Of a DNA stretch of 64,000 bases, positions 28,441-41,277 are shown in pieces. The DNA lies in contig NC_090989.1 in the NCBI RefSeq assembly GCF_041146395.1, positions 251,276,843 to 251,340,842 of the forward strand. The letters are read 5' to 3'. Made by a program: the position numbers and the translations under genes. The DNA comes from Eulemur rufifrons. Taxonomy: Eukaryota > Chordata > Mammalia > Primates > Lemuridae. How positions within the stretch are numbered: position 1 is the first letter of the stretch; each line of letters starts with the position of its first letter. The notes beneath the pieces are model-generated. The model made no database searches. It was not told the origin of the DNA and was given only the letters and a program-made list of their open reading frames with translations.

Positions 28441-29800
28441 ATCTTCTTAAACTACACTTTTTTTACTCATTTTAATTTCTTTTTTTCTTTTTGGCATTTG
28501 AGTTAAGAATATACCTTAAACTATACTTAAGAATAAATAAGAACAATGACAAAGTCATAATTTCACCCAACATGATATAAGTATCCTGTGTACAGCCAAA
28601 AATGCACAAATTCATTCCCACAGAAGAGGACACAAAGTCCTTCCATGATGTTCACTCTCCTCTTCCATATCCTGTAACTTAAATACTGTGATGTAAAGTT
28701 AAATATTATTAATACATCCTATGTTATGTGATAAGGGACTAAGAGTGGAAAGAAAACAGAGATATTTGATTACACCCATATATTCATAACAAAATAAAGA
28801 AGAAATGTAATAATAGCAGTCTTTGTTTCTGCAATGGTCATGTGATCATAGCTGTAGTTTCTTTCACTACCCATTTCATGTTCCCCTTTCTGTCAGCAAA
28901 CACCTCAGTTGGTTTTGGTTCTTTGCCTGGTAGGGTGAGCTATACCTTCCTTCCTCAAGAGTCTGGGCCATAAGTAGCCCTGCCTGGGTTGTTGTAGTTT
29001 TCCATTAACTTTAATCACAGGGCATGGGCTGGGCGTGGTGGCTCACGCCTGTAATCCCACCACTCTGGGAGGCCGAGGCGGGAGGATTGCTTGAGCTCAG
29101 GAGTGCAAGACCAGCCTGAGCAAGAGTGAGATGCCCACCCCGCCTCCAGTCTCCACTAAAAAATAGAAAGAAATTTGGCCAGGCAACTAAAAATGTAAAA
29201 AATTATCCGGGTGTAGTGGCATACATCTGTAGTCCCAACTACTTGGGAGGCTGAGGCAGGAGGATTGCTTGAGCCCAGGAGTTTGAGGTTGCTGTGAGCT
29301 AAGCTGACACCACAGCACTCTAGCAGGCAACAGAGCAAGACTCTGTCTCAAAAAAATTAAAAAATAAATAAAAATCACTGGGCATGGTAACACTAAGAGA
29401 AGCCCTACGGGATATCCTGTATTCCAGACATACTCTTTCTTATCTCCATCATGTAGTAGCAGCACAATTTCCCCTGGGTAGTTAGGATCGATCACCCAGA
29501 CAGTACAGTAGCTTTCTTCTTTTCCTATTGACTCAGAGGCGCGAGGAGCCCAAAGTAGCCAAGTAGCAGTCTTAACTTCCAATTCAATGGAATCATTGTT
29601 GTGTCTTTGGTGAAAGCATTCCTCCCTTTGGAACTAAGACTTCTAGATAGACAGAACAGAAGGTCATGGGAACAGAAAGCAAAAATTTTGCTAGTGGGTC
29701 AGGAGGCATAACAGTTAAGTGGTGCCACTCTCATTTCCACCCCTTGGTTCCCGGACCTGTGAAATCCTGGCTATTGGAGAAACAGCACCATATATTGGTT
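28441..29800 (-). mobile_element. ERVL internal fragment with decayed dUTPase region
   Basis: The minus-strand translation at 29400-29580 contains VIDPNYPGEI followed by a LLLHDGDKKEYVWNTG-like stretch, resembling the dUTPase that ERVL carries downstream of integrase. Stops and an Alu (29027-29371) break it. With the LTR on its low-coordinate side, this is the 3' end of an old antisense provirus. It is not functional. Confidence 0.65.
29027..29371 (+). repeat. Alu in ERVL fragment, with near-perfect TSD
   Basis: AATCACWGGGCATGG flanks it near 29013-29026 and 29372-29385. The left-arm/linker junction carries an extra 'atgcccaccccgcctcc'. Confidence 0.88.
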
Positions 29801-29819
29801 GCTGATTTAGAGTATATAT

Positions 29820-30010
29820 AGCTTCCTGGAGAAATCTTTGTATATATCTCTTATTCATGGAAGTAAGAGTAAGAAGTCAATGGGTATAATCATTTTTAAG
29901 ACTCTTGATAGATTATGCTCAATTGCCCTCTAGAAAGTTTGTGTCAATGTTTACACCCTTTAGCAACATGAACATTGTCTATTTCAACATACTGTTATCA
30001 ATACTGCTAT
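29820..30010 (-). repeat. Old L1M-like fragment
   Basis: 'gctcaattgccctctagaaagtttgtgtcaatgtttacaccc' is typical of antisense old L1 3' sequence. Confidence 0.6.
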
Positions 30011-30146
30011 GGTGTGTTCTCATTGTCATCTACTTTTGAATAAACTTTTCTCAGAAAGGCTTCCTGCTGAGGAATTAAATCAAATATCTTGCAGCCAACA
30101 TGTGCTAGGTTTTTTTAGTTATAGTACATTGAAAGAAAAAGTCTAA

Positions 30147-30505
30147 GGCCAGACGCAGTGGCTTATGCCTGTAATCCTAGCCCCCTGGGAGGCCGAGGTA
30201 GGAGGATCGCTTGAGGTCAGGAAGTCAAGAACAGCCTTAGCAAGAGCAAGACTCCATCTCTATGTTTACATCATTTCAGTACAAAAGAAAAAAAAAAAAA
30301 AAAAGACTCCATCTCTACAAAAAGTAGAAAAAAATGCCCGGGCACAATGGTGGGTGTGTATATAGTCCCAGCTCCTTGGGAGGCTGAGGCAGGAGGATCA
30401 CTTGAGCCCAGGAGTTTGAGGTTTCAGTGAGGCAGGCTGATGCCACAGCACTCTATCTAGCACAGGGAACAGAGCAAGACTCTATCAGAAAAAAAATAAA
30501 AAAAG
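30147..30505 (+). repeat. Alu, sense, with a 40-bp insertion
   Basis: Left and right arms are present. The left-arm end is split by TGTTTACATCATTTCAGTAC plus an A-rich tail, with AAGACTCCATCTCTA repeated on both sides (30248-30262, 30303-30317). Confidence 0.85.
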
Positions 30506-30509
30506 AAGA

Positions 30510-31625
30510 AAGGCAATGAGAATATGAGATCTGCTTAGCAAGCGAAAATCTCTCCTTGTCTTTTTTTTCTTCCCTTCCTGTCTTCTAACCCTCTTTTTCT
30601 TGTAGTGTATCTAAACAGCTACACATACACACGCACTACACATACACACGCACACGTGCAGAAATTTGCTTCTCTGTATTCCATGGGTTCCAGATTTTTA
30701 GCTCCAGATACATCAACAGATTTAAGCCTTCTCTGTTTTTCCTGCTCATCCAATCTCCAATGAAACAGCCCTAAGAATGGAAACCACTTCCTCCCTCAGA
30801 AGCTCTCTCCTGAGCACAGTGAGGCAGTAGGCAGCAGTGAATGGGCACATCTCTCCAATCATAGTGGGCAGAAGGGTATTGCTTTCTTTGTACAATCGGA
30901 TTTGTTGGGAATAAAGGAGCTATATTATTCCTGGGAGGCTTTCTGTCTTTCCATAAAAGGATATTTTTGAGGAAGTCTTCAACATAGGGATCACAAATGG
31001 CATATGTTCCCATTTCTGTCTAAATTTCTAACTTTTTTACATTCCCTTACAGGGTGTAGTAGACAGCTGTTGTTTTGGTTTTCCCAGTATCCATGGTATC
31101 CATGCACCCTTTTTTGGTAACAGAATCCTGAATACACTCTTAATTTCAGTCCAGGTGATTTGACTGGGGCAGACCTGGCCATTACTCTAGGATTGGATAT
31201 ATAATCTAGAACTATTGGAAAAAAGGCTCTTATAATGCTGGGGTTGCTACACTAGAAGCATGTAAGGCTGGAGCTGCTGAGATCAGGTTGCCATCCCGTC
31301 AGGGGAGCCTATCTAAAAATGAAGTCGACACTGAGGAAAACGGAACCCACAGATAGAAGCCAATCCTGATGACACTGTCTGGGAACCTCCTTCAGTTGAG
31401 TAGAGTTTCTGTCACTTGCACGCAAACAAATTTTGACTGTTCCACAGGGGATATCAAAACCATTTGTCAGCTCTTTAAGTGACTTTTTGGCAGATGTTGT
31501 GCTTACTCAGATGTTTCTTTTGTAAAAATTTACTTATGTTTTACCTTATTCCAGAAAGTACTGACGGGCCCTTCTAGCAAGAAGGTGTCCCTCCTTTGTG
31601 TTCTATTTTGTTATATAGGAAAAAA
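30510..31625. other. Unassigned intergenic sequence
   Basis: Contains a short (CA)-rich patch near 30622-30658 and no confidently named repeat. The 80- and 63-codon minus frames at 30771-31182 match nothing I know. Confidence 0.4.
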
Positions 31626-31629
31626 GGCA

Positions 31630-31822
31630 TCAACTCGGATTTAGGGTTCTTAATCCTGCCTCCACCACTTACTAACAGTGAGACTCTCAACAAATCAGGG
31701 GAATAAATCTGAACCTCGTTTTCTTTACCTTAGAAATGGGTATATGGTTTAAACACGCTATTGAATTGTACTAAAGATCAAACAAGATAACATATATAAA
31801 TTATAAAATGCTTTAAGCATGT
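31630..31822 (+). repeat. MIR element
   Basis: 'cctgcctccaccacttactaac', 'aacctcgttttctttaccttag' and a closing 'ataaaatgctttaagcatg' follow MIR in sense order. Confidence 0.7.
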
Positions 31823-31828
31823 AAAGAA

Positions 31829-32145
31829 TTGGCTGGGCACGGTGGTTCACGCCTGTAATCCTAGCACTCCTTGTTTGAGCTCAGGAGTTTGAGACCAGCC
31901 TGAGTAAGAGCAAGACCCCATTCCTACTAAAAATAGAAAGAAATTATATGGCCAACTAAAAATATATATAGAAAAATTAGCCAGGCATGGTGGTGCATGC
32001 CTGTAGTCCCAGCTACTTGGGAAGCTGAGGCAGAAGGATCACTTGAGCTCAGGAGTTTGAGGTTGCTGTGAGCTAGCCTGACATCACGGCACTCTAGCCC
32101 GGGTAACAGAGCAAAACTCTGTCTCAAAAAAAAAAAAAAAAGAAA
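31829..32145 (+). repeat. Alu, sense, left-arm deletion
   Basis: The left arm jumps from 'cctagcactcc' to 'ttgtttgagctcagg', losing about 20 bp. It ends in an A tail followed by GAAA units. Confidence 0.88.
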
Positions 32146-32444
32146 GAAAGAAAGAAAAGGACACTGCCCTTCTGCCTAATTTTCTTTATGAATGAAAGAA
32201 CGCATGCCCTCGTTGAACCGGCGAAATCATTGTCCAGTGATCTGTATCTCTTCAAATCCATTTCAGTCCACGTTCCTTTTGGTGCTTTCTGAAATCATTG
32301 CATGCTTCTGTTCAACTTCCTTCCCCTGGGAGTAAGAATCTAGGGTGAGGGACACATCCATACATTCAAATTATAAAATAATGATTAGAGGAGAAGGTGG
32401 ATAAAATCATACTGTGTTCTATTTTATAATCTTTAATGCTTTTT

Positions 32445-32612
32445 AAAACATTATCACAGCATTATTCTGCTTGAACCTTTCCAAAACCCTGAGAAATAAG
32501 TAGTATCACCCCCATTCTACCGAGGAGAAATTTGAGGCTCAGAAAGGTAAGGCAACTTGCAAAAGCCACATAACTAATCAGTGGCAGAGGCAGGACTAAA
32601 ACCAAATAATTA
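32445..32612 (-). repeat. MIR element
   Basis: 'cccccattctaccgaggagaaatttgaggc' and 'ggcaacttgcaaaagccac' match the MIR core in antisense. Confidence 0.75.
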
Positions 32613-32826
32613 CCCAATCCAATGGTCTTTCCTCTACATCCCCCCATTAGGGATGCAGTTCACCCTGTGTTGTGGTAGGAAGTTCATCCTAAGCACAGGT
32701 AGCTCTATCAAGGCCATTTATCCCTCTGGTCCTTTGTAACACTCCCTTCATCAGGGGCAAGGGTTATCTCTGACACTAGATCCTCCAAGCCTGTTACCAT
32801 GAATGCACAGTTAGAGTTAGTGACCA

Positions 32827-33148
32827 CTCACGCCTGTAATCCCAGCACTCTGGGAGGCCGAGGTGGGCGGATCATTTGAGCTCAGGAGTTCGAGACCAGC
32901 CTGAGCAAGAGCGAGACCCCATCTCTAAAAATAGAAAGAAATTATATGGACAGCTAAAAATATATATAGAAAAAATTAGCCAGGCATGGTGGCACATGCC
33001 TGTAGTCCCAGCTACTCGGGAGGCTGAGACAGGAGGATCGCTTGAGCTCAGGAGTTTGAGGTTGCTGTGAGCTAGGCTGACGCCACGGCACTCACTCTAG
33101 CCTGGGCAACAGAGAGAGACTCTGTCTCAAAAAAAAAAAAAAAAAAAA
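32827..33148 (+). mobile_element. 5'-truncated young Alu with TSD
   Basis: Lacks the first ~20 nt (starts at CTCACGCCTGTAATCCC). AGAGTTAGTGACCA flanks it at 32813-32826 and 33149-33162. Confidence 0.93.
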
Positions 33149-33220
33149 AGAGTTAGTGACCAAAGGGGACCCTCACCCTTCAGAATCAGGCATTAATCAC
33201 TACCTCAGGTTCCCAAGTCA

Positions 33221-33661
33221 AGTTTTTTTTTTTTTTTTTTTTTAAGGCTGGACTCAGGCCGGGCGCGGTGGCTCACGCCTGTAATCCTAGCACTCTGGGA
33301 GGCCGAGGTGGGTGGATCGTTTGAGCTCAGGGGTTCGATTCCAGCCTGAGCAAGAGCGAGACCCCATCTCTACTAAAAATAGAATGAAATTATATGGACA
33401 GCTAAAAAATATATATAGAAAAAATTAGCCGGGCATGGTGGTGCATGCCTGTAGTCCCAGCTACTCGGGAGGCTGAGACAGGAGGATCGCTTGAGCTCAG
33501 GAGTTTGAGGTTGCTGTGAGCTAGGCTGACGCCACGGCACTCACTCTAGCCTGGGCAACAGAGTGAGACTCTGTCTCAAAAAAAAAAAAAAAAAAAAAAG
33601 GCTGGACTCAAACTCCTGGGCTAAAGTGATCCTACTGCCTCAGCCTCCTGAGTAGCTGGTG
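33221..33661 (-). repeat. Older antisense Alu remnant split by a young Alu
   Basis: The T21 tail at 33221-33243 and the monomer resuming at 33598 ('aaggctggactcaaactcc') are halves of one element. Confidence 0.75.
33257..33597 (+). mobile_element. Young Alu nested in an older Alu
   Basis: AAGGCTGGACTCA lies at 33244-33256 and 33598-33610, so this copy landed inside the host element in opposite orientation. Confidence 0.94.
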
Positions 33662-33989
33662 CCAATCCAGGTCGTGTCTTAACATTACCGAATATGTTGA
33701 CAATGGAGTTTTTCTACTACTGATGGTAATTCAGCTAAAGTAATCAGCAAGAGTCCATAAGAGAGAAATTTCTGGCCCCAGCCAAGATATCTTAATTCAG
33801 CTATTTCTCCTTAATATCTGAGCTGGCTGGAAAGGGGGGAGGGGACAGGAAGAGGCAAAAGATGAAACGTGATTCAGGAAACTGTGAAAGAGGGAGATGG
33901 GAAACCCTAGTATTTCTGGGAAAAATGTCAAGCTGTAGTACTTTGCCCAAGCAAGCCAGACCTTGAGATGGAAAGGGTCTTTCATATCT

Positions 33990-34191
33990 TCCATGTGTTT
34001 TCTTCTCCTTTTCCTCTTTCTTTCTCTCCCTTTCTTTTCTTTTCCCTTCTTCCTTCCTCCTTCCTTCCTTCCTTTCTTTCTCTCTCTCCCTCCCTCCCTC
34101 CCTCTCTCTTTCTTTTCTTACTTTTTCTCTCCCTCCCCTCCCTCCCTCCCTCCCTTCCTTCCTTTTTCCTTCTTTCCTTCTTTCTTTCTTA
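33990..34191. repeat. About 200-bp polypyrimidine tract
   Basis: Almost pure C/T on the plus strand, in blocks of CTTT, CCTT and CCCT units, with only one or two purines. Open frames across it are compositional. Confidence 0.95.
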
Positions 34192-34194
34192 GCA

Positions 34195-35390
34195 GTCTGG
34201 CTGTACAGGGATTAAAATATGCTGAGGATTTAATTTCTCTAATTACTTGGAAGACCATCTGTGCCTTGCTTTGACGCACAAGCCCCTGCTCTGGCCAGGA
34301 ACCATGTGCTGATCTGCCAGGGCTTTCTTTCTCCAGCCTTTCCTATTCCCCATCCCCTACCATCTGGCTATGGGATCATTTTTGTCAGAGGGTAGGACTG
34401 GGAGATGGAGCTCTAGACTGAAATCTTCCCCACCCAGCTGTGCCCGATACCCTGGGGACAGGCAATCATCAGAGGACCATTTGACATTAGCCACCCCTGG
34501 CCTCCAACAAACACCCAAGAGCTGCATCTGGGTAGAAACTTACTGTGGCTGAGTGAGTGACGTGTTTTCCCATCCCCCACCATGGAGACTTTTGCAGTTT
34601 TATCTTCCTTTGGCAGGCCTAAGTTCAAGGCTGAGTCATCTGGGTGAGCATGGAAATATTTTTATTATGTTTAAATACACGATAATAACATTATAGCAGA
34701 ATTCTAGTAAAGATGGCATGTTGATCCAGTTAAAATTTACTCTCCATAATGAAAAATCACAAGCAAAAATGGATTGTTTAGATTCCTATTTATGGTATGG
34801 AATGAGACAGACTTATTGTAGGCTATTTGGGGAGAGGAGAAAACTGACTTAAATTACTGCAACTTTTAATTTTTCTTGCCATTGAGCAGCAATTTCCCTT
34901 CAATTTTACCTACTCCTCACTCTCCCAAGAATCTGAGGAAGAAAGGAAATTGAGCTAAGAGGAGAAAAGGAAGAAGATTGCCTCCAAGGTGGTCCACTTT
35001 TCTCATCAACTTCTTTTGCATGTATACCGCCGTTGATTCTACCCAGCCATTTCTCTAACTGATCTGCAGCCCACCTCCCCACATGCAGATGCCCCATTCT
35101 TTGTTGGAATAAGTCATGCACCTCAGTTCAGAGCTCTTGGACAGCTGGCACACAAAGTCCATTTAGCGGGGCCTTGCTCTTCTCTTTGATTAGCACAGAG
35201 CTCAGCTCTTTGCCTTGCCAACAGAAGCAGAAATCAGAGGCAGAGGGGTCTTCCAAGATAAGCAAATCTAACTCCCTACTAAGTAGATGAGGAGACTGAG
35301 ACCACTCCTCTCACCAAAAGAGGAGGGCAGGATGACCGTCCTTGGGCCTCACTGGCAAAAAGGCAGGGAGTGGGTAGTGGGGTGTAGTTG
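34195..35390. other. Unassigned intergenic sequence
   Basis: About 1.2 kb without Alu, L1 or LTR signatures that I can name. A weak MIR-like 'gaggagactgagacc' occurs at 35288-35302. Confidence 0.4.
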
Positions 35391-35394
35391 TTCA

Positions 35395-35505
35395 GAGCGC
35401 CTGGTTTTGGTGGATTTGAAAGCCACTTCCACTCTCTAAACCGGTTTCCTTTACTGCAAAATGGGGATAGTAATATTGTTCACCTTGTGTGACTATCAAT
35501 GTTAC
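35395..35505 (+). repeat. MIR fragment
   Basis: 'gccacttccactctctaaaccggtttcctttactgcaaaatggggatagtaat' is MIR in sense order, cut on the right by an LTR. Confidence 0.65.
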
Positions 35506-36057
35506 TGAAAGTTTGGCATTTGTCCCCTGTCCCCGAGGATGCATCAGAAGAATGAGGACAAGTGGTTTGAGGAGAAGGAAAGAGGAGCTTATTAATTTGC
35601 TGGCAAATGAGGAGGCTGCCAGACTCCTGTCTCAAAGTACCAGCATCCTCCTTTTGAGCAGAAGTACAGAGCATATAAAGGTTCTGATCAATCCCATCTT
35701 TGGCTAAGACAATCTCATGACTTCCGCTGGGTTCATCCATCTTCAGTTAAGACAATCTTTCGACTTCTTCCCGGATTTATCCCATCTTCAGCTAAGATGA
35801 TGTCTTGACCTCTGCCCAGACAATTTCCTTGAGCCATCTCTTGTGGCACAAAGAACAAAAGACATTCCCCTGTCCCTCCTGACCATTGGCATGAGGCAGG
35901 CACGAAGCTCCTAGTTCTCTAAAAGGAGTGGGGGATGTTTTAAAGAGACATAAAACATTTTTGCTGTTTTTTTCAAGCCATTTCTTCTGTTACATATTTC
36001 TCCTTGTGAATATTACCCTTCCATATCTATGGGAGGAGGGGTGACTACCCTGTTACA
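35506..36057 (-). mobile_element. Solitary LTR-like element, antisense
   Basis: On the minus strand it starts TGTAACAGGG, has AATAAGCTCCTCTTTCC as a polyadenylation-like region, then a T/C-rich R-U5, and ends ...CTTTCA (TG...CA ends). It contains three copies of a ~44-bp unit (35694-35826). I recognise no target duplication. The family is probably class I ERV, not assigned. Confidence 0.6.
35694..35826. repeat. Three-unit tandem repeat, ~44 bp period
   Basis: Units begin CCATCTTYRGYTAAGA at 35694, 35737 and 35782. They are diverged, so the array is old. Confidence 0.85.
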
Positions 36058-36291
36058 TTAAGAGAATTGAATCAAAGCTGGACATAAAACACTATGCTTG
36101 GAAGTATTTGAAAAATAGTTATAATTATGTGTTTCATCACACCATCCCTTTTTCCCCCTTCTGGTCTATGACAGAAGAAATAAAGGAAACAGGAAGAACC
36201 CATGGGAGCCCTGGCTGCTCCTCAAACCTAAGTTAGTTAGCTGTGATATCCAAGCTACTCAGGAGACCTACAGCAAGTCATTACTTCTTTT

Positions 36292-36618
36292 TTTTTTTTT
36301 TTTTTGAGACAGAGTCTCACTCTGTTTCCCAGGCTAGAGTGCTGTGGCATCAGCCTAGCTCACAGCAACCTCAAACTCTTGGCTCAAGTGATCCTCCTGC
36401 CTCAGCCTCCCAAGTAGCTGGGACTACAGGCATACGCCACCATGCCTGGCTAATTTTTTCTATATATTTTTAGTTGTCCAGCTAATTTCTTTCTATTTTT
36501 AGTAGAGACAGGGTCTCGCTTTTGCTCAGGCTGGTCTCAAACTCCTGAGCTCAACGATCCACCCACCTCAGCCTCCCAGAGTGCTAGGATTACAGGCGTG
36601 AGCCACCGTGCCCGGCCC
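36292..36618 (-). mobile_element. Alu with perfect TSD
   Basis: AAGTCATTACTTCTTTT flanks it at about 36275-36291 and 36619-36635. Confidence 0.92.
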
Positions 36619-36712
36619 AAGTCATTACTTCTTTTTACTGAAGGGGAAACTGTGGAATGGTAGACATTTAATCTTCTGCCCTGTGTAATAGTATAAAATA
36701 ATAAGAAATATC

Positions 36713-37050
<338 letters not shown>

Positions 37051-37059
37051 AAAAAAAGA

Positions 37060-38250
37060 AATATGCATATTGGTCTTTGACCCTGGTTCCTGACACAGAA
37101 TTCCTAAGACTTTCGTAATTTCCTGTGTGATAGGAGCTTCTGACATAGAGTTCCTAAACTCTTTGGAATTTCAGGTAATAGGAGTTTCTTTTGTTCTAAT
37201 GACGTGACTCTTGGTGAACTCCTGGATGGGGGCTGGCCACCAGAAAGATCAAGCTATGATTAGAATCTTGGAACTTTCTACCCCACCTCCCATTTTCCAA
37301 AGAGGAGAGTGGGGCTGGAAATACAGCTAATCGGTCATGCCTAAGTAAATGAAGCCTCCATAAAAATCTCAGAAGTACAGGGTTTGGAGAATTTTTGATT
37401 GGTGAACACATCCACGTGCTAGGAGGGTGGCGTATCCCAACTCTGTGGGGACAGAAGCGCCTGTGCTCAGGACCTTTCAAGACCTTGTCCTAGACATCTC
37501 TTCATCTGGCTGTATTCTGTAGTCTTTGTAATGTCCTTTATAACAAATTGATAAAAGTAACTAAGCTGTTTCCCTGAGTTCTGTGAGCCACTGTAGCAAA
37601 TGAATCAAACCTGAGTAGGGGGTCATGGGAACTCCCAATTTATAGCTGATGGGTCAGAAGTTCTGGACTTGTGATTGGCATCTGATGTTGGGGGCTGTCT
37701 TGTGGAACTGAACCCTTAACCTATGGGATTAGATTCTAGTTCTGAATCTTTTTTTTTTTTTTTGAGGCAGAGTCTCGCTTTGTTGCCCGGGCTAGAGTGA
37801 GTGCCGTGGCGTTAGCCTAGCTCACAGCAACCTCAAACTCCTGAGCTTAAGCAATTCTACTGCCTCAGCCTCCTGAGTAGCTGGGACTACAGGCATGTGC
37901 CACCATGCCCAGCTAATTTTTTTCTATATATATTTTTAGTTGGCCATATAATTTCTTTCTATTTTTAGTAGAGACGGGGTCTCGCTCTTGCTCAGGCTGG
38001 TCTCGAACTCCTGACCTCAAGCGATCCACCCGCCTCGGCCTCCCAGAGTGCTAGGATTATAGGCGTGAGCCACCGCACCTGGCCAGGGATTAGATTCTAA
38101 ATCCATGCAGATAGTGTCAGAATTGAATTATAGGACATCCAGTTGGTGTCCACTGGAGAATTGCTTGTTGTGTGTGGGAAAAAAAAATGTGTATCTGGCT
38201 TCAGAAATATTCTATATTATGTTGAGTGTACAGTAGGAGAAAAACATTCA
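37060..38250 (+). mobile_element. LTR-like element interrupted by an Alu
   Basis: 'gcctccataaaaatctcag', 'ggaactcccaatttatagctg', 'gggggctgtcttgtgg' and 'ggacatccagttggtgtcc' are phrases I associate with a mammalian ERV LTR, but I cannot name the family. The frames on the minus strand here (94 codons) are not a known protein. Confidence 0.45.
37739..38085 (-). mobile_element. Alu with TSD and 10-nt extra tail
   Basis: GGGATTAGATTCTA lies at 37725-37738 and 38086-38099. Between the left copy and the T tail are 10 extra bases (GTTCTGAATC), as if a 3' unique tail of the source RNA had been copied. Confidence 0.9.
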
Positions 38251-38284
38251 GTTTGTTTAGTTTGTTTTTCCTAGCATACACATG

Positions 38285-38475
38285 GTGTAACAGAAAGAGT
38301 ATGGGTTTTGAAAGCAGGGTTTGGCCTGAGTTCAAATGCTGGTTACGCTGCCTAGCTGCTTTGTGATCTCAGGCAAGTTACGTAACCACTCTGGGCCTTT
38401 CTCAGAGATGTTAATATCTACCACATAGGGTTATTGCGAGGAGTAAATGAAATGATGTATGTGTATGCCTAACAT
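38285..38475 (+). repeat. MIR element
   Basis: Sense order: 'gtgatctcaggcaagttacg', 'ccactctgggcctttctc', 'catagggttattgcgagg'. Confidence 0.85.
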
Positions 38476-38838
38476 GTGAAGCTGTGGTGGACTCTATTGT
38501 TTTTTGCCTGTTCTAGAATCTAATTTCTCTTTTTTTTGTTGCACACTTTGATTTTTTTCTTTGAGGAACTACCTTCCCCCTCTGCATACTCTACTGGTGG
38601 GCCTGTCAGTCAAGATGCTGCAGTGCCCTGGCCAAGTGGGCATGTTGCCCAAATTAGGCCAACCAAGAGCCTTGTTATGTGTAATTTGAATCCTTTTCAG
38701 AGTGAAATAGAGATGGCAAGTGGCTGGAGCCAATTCATCTCAGGTGTCACCCTGAAGAAAATATCCAACAGCTCTTGCCATCTAGATCCCTGCTGCCACC
38801 TGGTTCTTGTCTTTTTTTTAATTAATTAATTTATTTTA

Positions 38839-39176
<338 letters not shown>

Positions 39177-39340
39177 AATTAATTTATTTTAGAGATGGAA
39201 TCTCACTGTGTTGCCCAGGCTGGAGTGCAGTCGTGTGATCATGGGGCACCACAGCCTCAAACTCCTGGCATCAAGCAGTCCTCCTGCTTCAGCCTCCCAA
39301 GTAGCTGGGACTAGAGGTGTCCTACGGTGCCCAGCTTAAA
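39177..39340 (-). repeat. Alu monomer, antisense (host of the nested Alu)
   Basis: 'tttattttagagatggaatctcac' through 'cctacggtgcccagc', one diverged monomer. Confidence 0.75.
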
Positions 39341-39729
39341 CCAATAATTAAAAAAATTTAAATTTAACACTGTAATGATTTTGGAAGCAGTAATTACTTT
39401 AGGAACAACTCAACATTTCTCTTGACTTTTAGTCAATTCAATTCAGTTTAGTCTATGGATTTTAGTCAATGATTTTTTTCCCCTTTCAATTAAATTTTTT
39501 ATGCTGAAGTGTTTTAAAGCAATTGTAGACATTCTTAAATCTCTTTTCTTACATAGCCAGAGTGATCTAATTCACAGTTCCTATTCAGATTTCTACAGTT
39601 GTACCAAAAATGACTTATACATGTATTCTGTCCAAACTAGGATCCAATCACAGATCACACTTCAAATCCTACAAGCTGGTTGCTATGTTCCTTAAGCCTC
39701 TTTTAATCAGGAAGAGTTGTTTTTTTTTT

Positions 39730-40162
<433 letters not shown>

Positions 40163-40167
40163 TAAAC

Positions 40168-40508
<341 letters not shown>

Positions 40509-40609
40509 AGCATTTTTTTAAAAAATGGTTCAGATAGTAAATTTTGTTATGTATATTTACCACAATAAAAAAAATTTTTAAAGACAAACACTAACAATTT
40601 CTAATGGCT

Positions 40610-41277
40610 CCAGCCTGCATCCCTAGGATGACGTGAGTCTATGCTCCCCTTAAAGTGCCTACCTGAGAAAGCTCAGGCCGCTAAAAGAATTTACGGTTTG
40701 TTCTAGGCAATACCTGAGGATAGGCCCCTGACCCCTATTTACTAAAAAGGGCTTACAATTATACCCCCTTTCTCTGTCCTTTTGAGGTATATGTGTATCT
40801 CCTACAATTCAGGACTGTCTTTCTTGAGGACCTGAAAACCGTTCCTTTGAAATGTAATCAATGGGAAGGACAAGGCCTCTGTCTCCCAGTCTCCCTCTCT
40901 TCCCTGACTCTGTTCAAAGCTCCCTCTGTTCTCCCTGATGACTCCCTCCTTCTTCCTTTATTTATTTATTCTTTTAGAGACACAGTCTTGCTCTGTCAAC
41001 CAGGCTAGAGTGCAGTGGCGTGATCATACCTCACCGTAACCTGGAACTCCTGGGTTCTAGTGATCCTCCTGTCTCAGTCTCCCGAGCAGCTGGGCCTATA
41101 GATGCACACCACCATGCCCGGCCGAATGTTCTCCCTTTAAAAGGTCCAGTCACCTCTGTAAAAATCGAAGCTTTATTCAGTTCATGCTGGACCCTCTTTC
41201 CTACTGCAATAGCATAGTACTGATTAATACCTGCCTTTACTACTCTAACTAGTGTCTAGCTCTGTTTATCTGTGACA
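40610..41277 (+). mobile_element. LTR-like element with an Alu monomer inside
   Basis: 'ccctttaaaaggtccagtcacctctg...gaagctttattcagttcatgctgg...ctgtttatctgtgaca' recalls class I ERV LTR R-U5 sequence. The left boundary is uncertain. Confidence 0.45.
40955..41122 (-). repeat. Alu monomer, antisense
   Basis: TTTA-rich tail and a single monomer ending 'caccaccatgcccggcc'. Confidence 0.82.

Noticed and set aside
30602..30660. Short direct repeats of ACACATACACACGCAC type that could suggest a CRISPR-like array
   Set aside because: A CA-rich microsatellite without spacers, in a primate genome.
33963..34274. 103-codon Ser/Phe/Pro-rich frame
   Set aside because: It is translation of the polypyrimidine tract.
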